Source: Fluviicola sp. XM-24bin1 (GTDB taxonomy: Bacteria; Bacteroidota; Bacteroidia; Flavobacteriales_D; Crocinitomicaceae). From it: a stretch of 44,682 bases of DNA. Location of the stretch: NCBI GenBank assembly GCA_003149635.1, contig QCWI01000018.1, forward strand, positions 1 to 44,682, written 5' to 3'. A model generated the notes under the pieces. That model searched no databases. It worked only from the letters and a program-made list of their open reading frames with translations, and was not told the origin of the DNA. The translations under genes were made by a program, and so were the position numbers. Of the stretch, positions 25,857-33,328 are shown piece after piece (the first letter of the stretch is position 1; each line of letters begins with the position of its first letter).

Positions 25857-27608
25857 TTAGTTTCTACGACGCGGTGCTCTTCTTTCTCGTTTTCCTTTGA
25901 ATTTTCCACCACCGCCTCCGCGATGATTTCCTCCACCTCCACCTCTCGGACGACTTCCTGAACCTCCACGTTTTTTCTTCACGTTTTTGCTCTTCGTCAC
26001 TTCGATGCTCACTTGATTTCCTTCGTATTCGCTTCCATTTACTTTGGAGAGAATACGATCTACGTTTTCATTGTCCGCCTCGAAGAACGAGAACGAAGCC
26101 ATAATATCAATACGACCAATGGAGTTGGAACGCAATCCTGTTGAATCACAGATTACGCGAAGTAATCCGCCTGGATTCAATCCATCACGTTTCCCCAAAT
26201 TCACGAAGAAGCGCGTTTTGTTCTCATCATTTCGATTCCCACGACGATCTCCTCTATCTCCACGATCTCGGTCACGACGACCGCTATCTTTGGCGTTCAA
26301 ATCTCCAGCGCGCTCGTAGTATTCGATGAATCGGTTGAATTCTGCGGAAACAAACTTCTTGATGATTTCTTCCTTTGTGAATCCTTCGAATTCCGCCATT
26401 GCGATCGGCAAAAACTCAGCGATATCATCTTCCTTGACAGGAGTCGTGATTACGTTATCCACCAATTTCATGAGCTGGATTTCACAAATTTCCTTCGCGT
26501 TTGGAATCAATCCTTTCGTGAATTCCGTGCGAATCTTTTTCTCAATCGCTTTGATTTTGTAGCTCTCACGCGGCGTTACTAGCACCAAAGATTCTCCGTG
26601 TTTTCCAGCTCTAGCCGTACGACCCGAACGGTGCGTGTAATTCTCAATCTCATCTGGAAGGTTGTAGTTGATCACGTGCGTGATATCGTCTACGTCAATT
26701 CCACGAGCAGCTACGTCGGTAGCTACGAGAATTTGAATGTCTTTATTTCTAAACCGGCGCATTACCTGATCTCGTTGTGCCTGTGACAAATCACCGTGCA
26801 ACGGTTCAGCGCTGTATCCTTCTTTTCCTAATTTCTCTGCAACTGCAGCTGTTTCGCGACGCGTTCTACAGAAAATCAGACCGTAAATATTCGGATTGAA
26901 ATCGATCAAACGCTTCACTGCCGAATAACGGTCGCGATCGGAAACGGTGAAGTAAATATGTTCGATATTCTCATTCGTCTGGTTCTTGTGACCAATGGAA
27001 ACTTCCAACGGTTGCTCCATGTAATTCTTTGCAATCTGAGCCACTTCTTTTGGCATCGTTGCTGAGAATAACCATACGTTTCTTTCCAAGGGAGTTTCGT
27101 CAAGGATATGATCAATATCTTCCTTGAACCCCATGTTGAGCATTTCATCAGCCTCATCCAATACCACCCAATCAATTTCACGCAAAACGATTGCTTTACG
27201 CTTTGTTAAATCGACCAAACGACCGGGAGTGGCAACGATAATCTGTGCTCCTCTTTTTATTTCTTTGATTTGACGTACAATATCAGTTCCACCGTAAACG
27301 GCCACTGTATTTACATCAACGTCTTTCGAAAAATTCTGAATGTCTTTAGATATCTGCAAGCAAAGTTCTCGTGTTGGACAAATTACGAGCCCCTGAGGTC
27401 TTTTTCTACCCTCTTCTACTTTACTTACTAATGGCAGACCAAATGCAGCGGTCTTACCTGTCCCCGTTTGAGCTAAACCAACAAAATCGGATTCCTCTTT
27501 TAATAAATGAGGAATCGCTTCCTGTTGGATCGGAGTGGGTGTTTCAAACCCCAGTGTTTTTAACGACTTCAACACCCCACTCTTCAGCCCTAGTTCTTCA
27601 AATGTCAT
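25857..27608 (-). CDS. DEAD-box RNA helicase (DeaD/CsdA type)
   Basis: 583 residues. The helicase core has Q motif TPIQQEAIP, motif I AQTGTGKT, II VLDEADEML, III SAT, and VI HRSGRTARAG in the first ~370 residues. Dimerisation and C-terminal parts follow, including a DbpA-type RNA-binding domain (FFVNLGKRDGLNPGGLLR). The tail is Gly/Arg-rich and very basic (RPRGGGGGNHRGGGGG). Such enzymes remodel rRNA during ribosome assembly and cold adaptation. It heads the operon with the RsmF-like gene and typA. Its own -7 box is at 27631-27638, with a 22-nt leader. Confidence 0.94.
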   Translation of the reverse strand: MTFEELGLKSGVLKSLKTLGFETPTPIQQEAIPHLLKEESDFVGLAQTGTGKTAAFGLPLVSKVEEGRKRPQGLVICPTRELCLQISKDIQNFSKDVDVNTVAVYGGTDIVRQIKEIKRGAQIIVATPGRLVDLTKRKAIVLREIDWVVLDEADEMLNMGFKEDIDHILDETPLERNVWLFSATMPKEVAQIAKNYMEQPLEVSIGHKNQTNENIEHIYFTVSDRDRYSAVKRLIDFNPNIYGLIFCRTRRETAAVAEKLGKEGYSAEPLHGDLSQAQRDQVMRRFRNKDIQILVATDVAARGIDVDDITHVINYNLPDEIENYTHRSGRTARAGKHGESLVLVTPRESYKIKAIEKKIRTEFTKGLIPNAKEICEIQLMKLVDNVITTPVKEDDIAEFLPIAMAEFEGFTKEEIIKKFVSAEFNRFIEYYERAGDLNAKDSGRRDRDRGDRGDRRGNRNDENKTRFFVNLGKRDGLNPGGLLRVICDSTGLRSNSIGRIDIMASFSFFEADNENVDRILSKVNGSEYEGNQVSIEVTKSKNVKKKRGGSGSRPRGGGGGNHRGGGGGKFKGKRERRAPRRRN

Positions 27609-27630
27609 CTAAGTGCTTTATAATGTGGCG

Positions 27631-27638
27631 CAAAGGTA
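27631..27638 (-). promoter_or_regulatory. Promoter -7 box of the helicase-rRNA methyltransferase-typA operon
   Basis: Minus-strand TACCTTTG fits TAnnTTTG exactly and ends 22 nt before the start ATG (27608). No TTG -33 element is seen at the usual distance. Confidence 0.65.
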
Positions 27639-27700
27639 CGGAGAATAAAAGGATTAGCGGGGAAATAGTTTTTATTCGCGTGTTGTTGATAAGAAATCTT

Positions 27701-27774
27701 GGTCACCCTCCCGAGACCTCCCTCAAGGGAGGAGAAGATTTACCCTGTCCCCTTGAGGGGACTACAGGGGTCAC
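27701..27774. repeat. Double-palindrome intergenic element bounded by GGTCAC repeats
   Basis: Two hairpins lie in series. CCTCCC-tcaa-GGGAGG spans 27717-27732. GTCCCC-ttga-GGGGAC spans 27747-27762, extended by CCCTGT/ACAGGG (27743-27748 and 27764-27769). The two hairpin cores are near reverse complements of each other, so the whole block can also fold as one long stem. GGTCAC stands at both ends (27701-27706 and 27769-27774). It resembles a REP/MITE-like intergenic element; GC content is higher than its surroundings. Confidence 0.6.
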
Positions 27775-27837
27775 AATTCGGTTTATTGAAAAATTTCATT
27801 TCACTCAATTACCGTATATTCGCAAAAAATTAATTGC

Positions 27838-28563
27838 ATGGACATTAACACGCTATCCATTCTTATTCCTGCTTATAATGAGGAAAAAACGATCCACCTA
27901 ATTCTAGACAAAGTAAAGGCGGTAAAGTTGATTCACGACATTAAGAAAGAAGTGATCATTGTAAACGATTGCTCTGCGGATGACACGAAAGGTGCCGTAC
28001 AACGTTACATGCAAGCGAATCCTGATCTTCCGATTTCATACTACGAGCATGAAGTCAATAAAGGAAAAGGAGCGGCGCTACACACAGGAATTAAAGAGGC
28101 AAAAGGTGATCTTTTGGTTATCCAAGATGCCGATTTGGAATACGACCCGGAAGAATTTAACGATTTATTGCAGCCGATCTGTGACGATTTTGCTGACGTG
28201 GTGTATGGATCGCGTTTCATTGGAGGACGTCCGCACAGAATTTTGTTCTACTGGCACTCTATCGGAAATAAATTCTTAACGAAAATGTCAAACATGTTTA
28301 CCAATCTGAACCTTACTGATATGGAGACATGTTACAAGATGTTCCGCATTGATATCATTCAAGGTCTTTCTTTGAAAGAACACCGTTTTGGTTTCGAACC
28401 AGAAGTAACAGCTAAGATTTCTCGAAACAAGAAGATTCGCATCTACGAAGTAGGAATTTCTTACTACGGACGTACTTACGAAGAAGGAAAGAAAATCGGT
28501 TGGAAAGACGGATTCCGTGCGCTTTGGTGTATAGCCAAGTACGGATTGTTTAAGGCGAAGTAG
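27838..28563 (+). CDS. Glycosyltransferase family 2 (dolichyl-phosphate mannose synthase-like)
   Basis: 241 residues, a single GT-A domain with no membrane tail. N-terminal [18 protein letters not shown] (nucleotide-sugar site), [27 protein letters not shown], the metal-binding [10 protein letters not shown] (DxD-like), and VVYGSRF followed by ETCYKMFR are all typical of the DPM1/polyprenyl-phosphate sugar transferase group. It likely transfers a sugar from a nucleotide donor to a lipid carrier at the cytoplasmic face of the membrane. The sugar is unknown. It is a single gene; the start ATG at 27838 lies 15 nt after a TATATTCG box (27815-27822). Confidence 0.9.
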   Translation: MDINTLSILIPAYNEEKTIHLILDKVKAVKLIHDIKKEVIIVNDCSADDTKGAVQRYMQANPDLPISYYEHEVNKGKGAALHTGIKEAKGDLLVIQDADLEYDPEEFNDLLQPICDDFADVVYGSRFIGGRPHRILFYWHSIGNKFLTKMSNMFTNLNLTDMETCYKMFRIDIIQGLSLKEHRFGFEPEVTAKISRNKKIRIYEVGISYYGRTYEEGKKIGWKDGFRALWCIAKYGLFKAK

Positions 28564-28606
28564 AATCGCAGACACCAGACCTACTGAGATCATATAATCG
28601 AAAGTA

Positions 28607-28656
28607 TAAAAGTCTAGAAGCGCAGCCTGTCTGCGACAGGCGCAGCGATCTAGCTT
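28607..28656. repeat. Intergenic repeat with GCCTG hairpin and GCGCAGCG-TCTAGC tail
   Basis: AAAAGTCTAGAAGCGCA leads into GCCTGTC-tgc-GACAGGC (28625-28641), then GCGCAGCGATCTAGC (28640-28654). The 15-base tail recurs with one mismatch at 31141-31155, and the leading TCTAGAAGCG recurs at 31158-31167. A GCCTGC-c-GCAGGC hairpin of the same kind is at 39795-39807. This is a dispersed intergenic repeat family. Here it abuts the truncated end of the YCF48-like gene. Confidence 0.6.
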
Positions 28657-28666
28657 CTCTTGATAC

Positions 28667-29152
28667 TTACATCCCAATAAAAGGTTGCACTTTAAATGCT
28701 GCAATGGAACGATCATTGGCAGCGGAAACTCCTCCAATGAACATATCATCTTCTCCGTTTAGAAATATGCTTACAGGATAACATTGATTCGTCTGATTGT
28801 TCTGAACTTGTGCCCAGTTCAATCCTCCGTCACTGGTTTTATACATCCAACCCTGCTCTTCTATGGTTAGATATCCAATATTTGCATCCACGAACTCAAT
28901 TTCCTGAATATTTTTGAGCCAACTTGATGAGGGAAGTCCCTGATGCGAAATTGTATCCCATGTCTCCCCTCCGTCTACCGTCTTGAGCAACGTATAATTG
29001 TCTCCTGCAATATATCCAACTTGATCATCGATAAATTGGATATCGTTGAGATTTTCCTGAGTTGGCACATTTACCTGAAGCCATGGTTGCGCCTCTGTCG
29101 AAAAGGAAAGAGCAATAAGGCTCAGTCCTAAAAGTATCTTTTGTGCATTCAT
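28667..29152 (-). pseudogene. Truncated YCF48/BNR-type secreted beta-propeller protein
   Basis: 161 residues with a signal peptide (MNAQKILLGLSLIALSFSTEAQ) and two beta-propeller blades of the YCF48/BNR kind: GYIAGDNYTLLKTVDGGETWDT and GWMYKTSDGGLNWAQVQ. Complete members have five to seven blades and often a T9SS sorting domain, about 300 residues or more. This frame stops after the second blade region, ~11 bases before the repeat at 28607-28656, so the 3' part seems to have been replaced. It may be a pseudogene or a short functional product. The ATG at 29152 looks right because the signal peptide follows directly. Confidence 0.6.
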
Positions 29153-29207
29153 AATTTTAGCTTTTCTCCAAAGCTAGGGAGTTAGCGGAGTTCCTACCAT
29201 GTATAAT

Positions 29208-30041
29208 TCATCCTTCGACATGTACATTTCGGAATTCGGAGGGAGATTGTCCAGTTTGGGCCTTGAAAAACTTACTGAAGTGCGCAGGATCGTCAAATCC
29301 AAGATCGTATGCCGCCTCCTTCGCCGTAATTCCCGTTAAGAGCAATCGCTTCGCTTCCAAAACAATTTGATCGTAGATAATTCGACTAGCGCTGCTTCCC
29401 GTATGTTCTTTCACCATTTCATTTAAAGTCTTCTCCGTCATATTGAGAGCAGCCGCGTAGTCTTTTACCTTCTTTTTAGATCGAAACTCTTGAAACAACA
29501 TGCGTCTGAATTGCGCGTAATCGTTGGAGAATAACGGGCTGTCTTGATTATCCCATTCCATACATTTCAAACACAATTGCTGGATGCCTGCACGAACTTG
29601 CAAGGCTGAGTAATGGGATTCGGAATTGAAATCTTCCCAGATTGTGTCTAATACCGTTTCAAACCATTGGTATTTGCCTTCCGGAACGAGGTACTCGGGA
29701 ATTCGATGCTCCAAATCATGACAAATATGATCGAATAAAAATCCTGCGACTTCCTTTGGTGCCTGAAGGCCTTCCAACTGAAAAAGGAACACAAACCCAT
29801 TGGAATCCAAATCGCGACTGACGCAATGAACTTGCCCAGGAGCAACCACGTGCATGGAGTACGATTGAATTGGAACATCGGTAAAATCGATCTCGTGCTT
29901 GCCTCCACCATTGACAAAACAAAAGAACTCGAAATAATCGTGACGATGCGGATTGCTAAAGTCATATTCCGTTAGGGTAGAAAGTTGGTTAACTACTACC
30001 TTGGTGTCTTTTGTTCTTTCTGATTGGTGCGTTGGAATCAT
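29208..30041 (-). CDS. AraC family transcriptional regulator
   Basis: 277 residues. N-terminal cupin-like sensor (PHRHDYFEFFCFVNGGGKHEIDF, then MHVVAPGQVHCV) and C-terminal two helix-turn-helix domains (VKDYAAALNMTEKTLNEMV; TAKEAAYDLGFDDPAHFSKFFKAQTGQSPSEFR). The ligand and the targets are unknown. It starts 29 nt after the tatA-like stop, with a TAACTTTT box (30045-30052) ending 3 nt before the ATG. It could be transcribed on its own or read through from the tat gene. No enzyme gene that would obviously be its target sits next to it. Confidence 0.9.
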   Translation of the reverse strand: MIPTHQSERTKDTKVVVNQLSTLTEYDFSNPHRHDYFEFFCFVNGGGKHEIDFTDVPIQSYSMHVVAPGQVHCVSRDLDSNGFVFLFQLEGLQAPKEVAGFLFDHICHDLEHRIPEYLVPEGKYQWFETVLDTIWEDFNSESHYSALQVRAGIQQLCLKCMEWDNQDSPLFSNDYAQFRRMLFQEFRSKKKVKDYAAALNMTEKTLNEMVKEHTGSSASRIIYDQIVLEAKRLLLTGITAKEAAYDLGFDDPAHFSKFFKAQTGQSPSEFRNVHVEG

Positions 30042-30070
30042 GTGAAAAGTTACCTTCTCACAAGAAACGA

Positions 30071-30490
30071 TTATTCTTCTCCTTTCGGTTGGTCAGGATT
30101 CGCTTCTTTTTCTTCAATACTAGGATTCTTATCCTGCTGTGGAGCCTCCACTTCCTTTGGATTGTGTCCCATTGGTTTTACGTGTGATGGACGCTTTGGC
30201 GGCTGATACTTCATTGAATCTTCAAGATCCGCAGCGTACTGATCCAGTGGTCTTCGGATATCTTCAGCAGTCTCGCGGATGGTACCTTGCAAATTCAAGT
30301 CCTTCTTCATCTCATCTCCAGATTTACGGATTTCATCCTGAATATCTGAAGATGCCTCACGCACTTGGCGAATTGTCCTACCAAAGGTACGTGCCAATCC
30401 TGGAATGCTTTTCGCACCAAAGAAAATGAGAATAAAAATGAGGATTAAGAAAATTTCCCCGCCTCCAATATCATTGAAGATTAACTGCAT
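30071..30490 (-). CDS. tatA: Twin-arginine translocase subunit TatA/TatE family
   Basis: 139 residues. One N-terminal membrane helix GGGEIFLILIFILIFFG is followed by the hinge AKSIPGLARTFGRTIRQVREA and an amphipathic region, the TatA/B layout. A long soluble tail (about residues 60-139) is rich in Pro, Glu, Lys and Gln. With a conserved Phe-Gly hinge (FFGAK) and the SIPGLAR signature, TatA/E is the likelier subunit than TatB. The gene is not next to tatC. A perfect -7 box ends 4 nt before the ATG. Confidence 0.88.
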   Translation of the reverse strand: MQLIFNDIGGGEIFLILIFILIFFGAKSIPGLARTFGRTIRQVREASSDIQDEIRKSGDEMKKDLNLQGTIRETAEDIRRPLDQYAADLEDSMKYQPPKRPSHVKPMGHNPKEVEAPQQDKNPSIEEKEANPDQPKGEE

Positions 30491-30494
30491 GGTG

Positions 30495-30502
30495 CAAAGA
30501 TA
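30495..30502 (-). promoter_or_regulatory. -7 box of the tatA gene
   Basis: Minus-strand TATCTTTG, an exact match to TAnnTTTG, is followed by CACC and the ATG. Start of transcription should fall at or within a few bases of the start codon, so the message is predicted to be leaderless. This is the cleanest of the 4-nt spacings in the window. Confidence 0.65.
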
Positions 30503-30589
30503 TTCCTTTTAGGGAGTTGAATTGTATCGCAAATGGAAGAATGCGTGATTTCTTCGATTTTTATTACTTTTCTTAACAAATTACTACAA

Positions 30590-31015
30590 ATGAAAATCCT
30601 ATCGCTACTCGCAGTTGTTTCGCTGCTCTTGCTAAACAGTTGCGCTTCCGTTAAATCCGCTGATAAAATGGAAGGTTTTGGCCCCATCAATCCTACAAAG
30701 CAAGCGTCTGACTCTAATTACGGTTATTCCGAAAAAAATCCGATCTGCGTTGGCGGCGTAATTGATAGTAATGGCCCTGCGTAAGAACGAAAATTTCTAA
30801 ATCAACTTGCGGGGCCGAATGGTGAGGAAATCAGTTACAATCGTACATCCAGCTGCTGTAATTTTAAGACCCCACGCGGATTTATGGGCGGAGGATTATT
30901 AGATGTTTACGAAATCACCTACGACGGACTGGATAAGCCGATTGAGTTGTACATCAACATGTATGATTATAACGATCCGAAGATTCCGGTAGGGTTTACG
31001 CGAAAGAAGGAATAG
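30590..31015 (+). pseudogene. Conserved lipoprotein gene interrupted by one in-frame TAA
   Basis: From ATG 30590: MKILSLLAVVSLLLLNSC (lipobox LNSC), then KNPICVGGVIDSNGPA and TAA at 30782-30784. The same frame continues without another stop as ERKFLNQLAGPNGEEISYN ... SSCCNFKTPRGFMGGGLLDVYEITY and LYINMYDYND to TAG at 31013-31015. The whole 425-bp frame encodes one lipoprotein of 141 codons. In Bacteroidota this family reads N-P-I-x-V-G-G ... GP-x-N-ER-x-[FY]-L ... SCC-x-FKTP without a break, so a single codon (for example CAA or AAA to TAA) has changed. It could be a fresh pseudogene, a sequencing error, or read-through. A separate downstream start is not evident. Confidence 0.82.
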
Positions 31016-31019
31016 AGAC

Positions 31020-31190
31020 ACTAGACATGAAGACACTAGAAGCTAGACTTTTCAGGGTTTAGACTTTTCGACTGCTTGATTTCTGGACTTCTAGACTCTT
31101 TGATGGTTTGACTTTTGAAAAGATTGTCTTGTGTCTAGGAGCGCAGCGGTCTAGCGTCTAGAAGCGAGTTCACGAGCGGTCTAAACACTA
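31020..31190. repeat. Low-complexity CTAGA-rich intergenic block
   Basis: The block contains several degenerate copies of CTAGAC/TCTAGA (at about 31025, 31045, 31053, 31087, 31097, 31132, 31152-31157, 31178). It also holds the GCGCAGCGGTCTAGC tail (31141-31155) shared with 28640-28654. Spacing is irregular, so it is not a CRISPR array. It lies between the interrupted lipoprotein gene and the thioesterase gene. No gene is seen in it. Confidence 0.55.
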
Positions 31191-31628
31191 TCCTGCAAAG
31201 CCCGCTTTCTCCATCGGATACGCATTAAACGTTCCGGTTGCTACAGCGATTTTCGTCCCGTCTTGATTTTGAATGAGTCCTTCGACGAATAAGATTCGAT
31301 GCCCATTTTTGACGATCTGAGCAGTTCCCTCAAGGTTGTCTCCTAATTTAGCCGGAGCCAGAAAGGAGATCTTCATTTCAATGGTAGAAACCACCTTGTT
31401 TTGCTCAATTACCTGAGAAAGTGCACAAACGCCCATTGTTGCGTCCATTAACGCCGCGATAGATCCGCCATGCGCCGCTATTGGAGTAGCAAGATGCTTT
31501 TCCTGAACCTTCATGGAATAGATCACTTCGCCCGGCCCAACGATGTCGAACTTTTTTGAAAGCAACTCACCAAACTGATTGGCTGCTATATATCCTTTAA
31601 CAATGGGATGCCCTAGAAAATCTTGCAT
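31188..31628 (-). CDS. PaaI-type hotdog-fold thioesterase
   Basis: 146 residues with the hotdog/PaaI pattern: ATPIAAHGGSIAALMDATMGVCAL (HGG-x-x-x-x-x-x-D catalytic region), then TIEMKISFLAPAKLGDNLEGTAQIVKNGHRILFVEGLI. It probably hydrolyses acyl-CoA or aryl-CoA thioesters in the cytoplasm; the substrate is not predictable. The start is 3 nt after the MscS stop, so it is probably co-transcribed with that channel gene. Confidence 0.88.
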   Translation of the reverse strand: MQDFLGHPIVKGYIAANQFGELLSKKFDIVGPGEVIYSMKVQEKHLATPIAAHGGSIAALMDATMGVCALSQVIEQNKVVSTIEMKISFLAPAKLGDNLEGTAQIVKNGHRILFVEGLIQNQDGTKIAVATGTFNAYPMEKAGFAG

Positions 31629-31631
31629 AGA

Positions 31632-32465
31632 CTACGCCTCTTCTTTTTGAAGGTGTACATCCATTTGTGGGAATGGAATAGACAATCCTGCCGCTTCGAA
31701 TTCAGTATAAACGCGCTCATTCATATCAAAGAAAACTGGCCAGTAATCTTCTACTTTCACCCATGCACGCACGGTAATATTGACAGATGAATCTCCCAAT
31801 TCTCCCAATCCAACGAAGTTTTCGTCGTCCTGAAGAACACGTGAATCTTCTTTGATAAATTTTGTGAGGAGGTCTTTCGCTACTTTTAAATCATCTCCAT
31901 AAGCAATTCCAAAACTCCAATCCACACGGCGTTTTTTCGCCTTCGTAAAGTTGATGATGGTATCGTTTGCTACGGCTCCGTTTGCCAAGATGATGATCTT
32001 ATTATCAAGCGTAGTAAGTACTGTATTGAAGATTTGAATTTCCTTTACAATTCCTTCTTCTCCTTGCGTTTCGATGTAATCCCCCACTTTGAATGGCTTC
32101 AACAAAAGGATGATCACTCCTCCCGCAAAATTCGAAAGTGTTCCGGAAAACGCCATACCAATGGCCAATCCAGCGGCTCCTAAGAGTGCTACGAACGATG
32201 TCATTTCCACGCCCAATTGAGTAATTACGGAAATGATCACCAATACTTTCAGACCGATGCTCGTTAAACTGGTCAAGAAAGTAGTAAGGCTTTCGTCGGT
32301 TTCACGACGCTCTAAAATCTTTCGGAAGCCCTTAGAAAGTTGTCGCGCTAACCAGAACCCAGCAATGTAGATGATTAACGCCACTGCCAAGCGAATTCCA
32401 ATCTCAGCTGCAATTCCGGCTATAGTTCCTTCATCCAATCCAAACCACTTATCGATCTCCTTCAT
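31632..32465 (-). CDS. Small-conductance mechanosensitive channel, MscS family
   Basis: 277 residues, the minimal MscS size. Three hydrophobic segments lie at the N-terminus, with the pore helix in LLGAAGLAIGMAFSGTLSNFAGGVIILL, including the Gly/Ala-rich packing seen in MscS. The beta domain has PFKVGDYIETQGEEGIVKEIQIFNTVLTTLDNK and the family's NGA-x-x-x-x-x-I-NFT pattern. The cytoplasmic domain follows to the end. It opens under membrane tension to release solutes during hypo-osmotic shock. It is the first gene of a two-gene unit with the thioesterase. The -7 box is at 32509-32516. Confidence 0.94.
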   Translation of the reverse strand: MKEIDKWFGLDEGTIAGIAAEIGIRLAVALIIYIAGFWLARQLSKGFRKILERRETDESLTTFLTSLTSIGLKVLVIISVITQLGVEMTSFVALLGAAGLAIGMAFSGTLSNFAGGVIILLLKPFKVGDYIETQGEEGIVKEIQIFNTVLTTLDNKIIILANGAVANDTIINFTKAKKRRVDWSFGIAYGDDLKVAKDLLTKFIKEDSRVLQDDENFVGLGELGDSSVNITVRAWVKVEDYWPVFFDMNERVYTEFEAAGLSIPFPQMDVHLQKEEA

Positions 32466-32508
32466 AACTTTCTAATTAAATAGTGATATTTGTTTTTTAA
32501 CGTGCGCC

Positions 32509-32516
32509 CAAAATTA
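32509..32516 (-). promoter_or_regulatory. -7 box upstream of the MscS gene
   Basis: Minus-strand TAATTTTG matches TAnnTTTG exactly and lies 43 nt before the ATG (32465), leaving a normal leader. No convincing -33 TTG is present. The divergent YdcF gene begins at 32561. Confidence 0.5.
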
Positions 32517-32560
32517 GCGATTATAACTGTGCGTGCATTATAAACACAGAAGAATACACG

Positions 32561-33328
32561 ATGTTTTTTTTCTTATCGAAAGTGCTCTTATTCATGCTCT
32601 CACCTTTCTTTTGGTTGATTCTATGTATTGGACTCTACATTTTCTGGAAGAATCAGCGGTGGAAAAAAGCATTGAAATGGACGAGCGTCGGCATCTTCGT
32701 GTTCTTTTCAAACTCGGTTATTTTTTCCCTTTTCTGCGGCATGTGGGAATATCCAGGGATCAAAAAGACCCAATTGAAACAGCACGACGTAGCGATTGTT
32801 TTAGGAGGTATGTCGGAATACAATAACGATTTGGATGTTTTGAGTATCCGACGTCCTGGGGATCGTATTTTTCAGGCGGTTACCTTGTACAAGAAGGGAA
32901 AAGTGAAAAAGATTCTCATTTCTGGAGATTCGGGTCATTTGGGAGACCATGGTCTGCATGAGGCGAGGCAGATGAAAGAAATTCTCGTTGGATGGGGCAT
33001 CCCAGAAACTGATATTATTACAGAAGAGAAATCGGTAAACACGCATGAAAATGCCAAGAACACCTGCAAACTACTCAAGCGTTCCTATCCAGAATTCAAG
33101 TCCTTTGTCTTGATTACTTCTGGAATGCACATGCGACGTGCTATGGGATGTTTTCAGAAAGAAGGATTGAAAGTTACGCCGTATTCCACCGATTTATATA
33201 CCAATCGCTCGCGCAATTTCTATTGGGATCAATACATTATCCCGAACATGCACAACTTCTCTGTTTGGCAGGATTTATTAAAAGAAATGGTCGGATACGC
33301 GGTTTATGATACCGTTGGATATATCTAA
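32561..33328 (+). CDS. YdcF/SanA-like (DUF218) membrane protein
   Basis: 255 residues. Two N-terminal hydrophobic helices (residues 3-30 and 40-62, in LLFMLSPFFWLILCIGLYIF and SVGIFVFFSNSVIFSLFCG) precede a DUF218 domain: DVAIVLGGMSEYNN, RIFQAVTLYKKGKVKKILISGDSG, ENAKNTCKLLKRSYP and LITSGMHMRRAMGCFQKEG. The family includes ElyC and SanA of E. coli, which affect cell-envelope and peptidoglycan precursor lipid use. A role in envelope maintenance is plausible but not shown. Its stop overlaps the stop of the opposing YwqK-like gene. Confidence 0.86.
   Translation: MFFFLSKVLLFMLSPFFWLILCIGLYIFWKNQRWKKALKWTSVGIFVFFSNSVIFSLFCGMWEYPGIKKTQLKQHDVAIVLGGMSEYNNDLDVLSIRRPGDRIFQAVTLYKKGKVKKILISGDSGHLGDHGLHEARQMKEILVGWGIPETDIITEEKSVNTHENAKNTCKLLKRSYPEFKSFVLITSGMHMRRAMGCFQKEGLKVTPYSTDLYTNRSRNFYWDQYIIPNMHNFSVWQDLLKEMVGYAVYDTVGYI

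Noticed and set aside
31020-31190. Possible CRISPR array
   Set aside because: Repeats of CTAGA type are short, degenerate and irregularly spaced, there are no equal-length spacers, and no cas genes are nearby.
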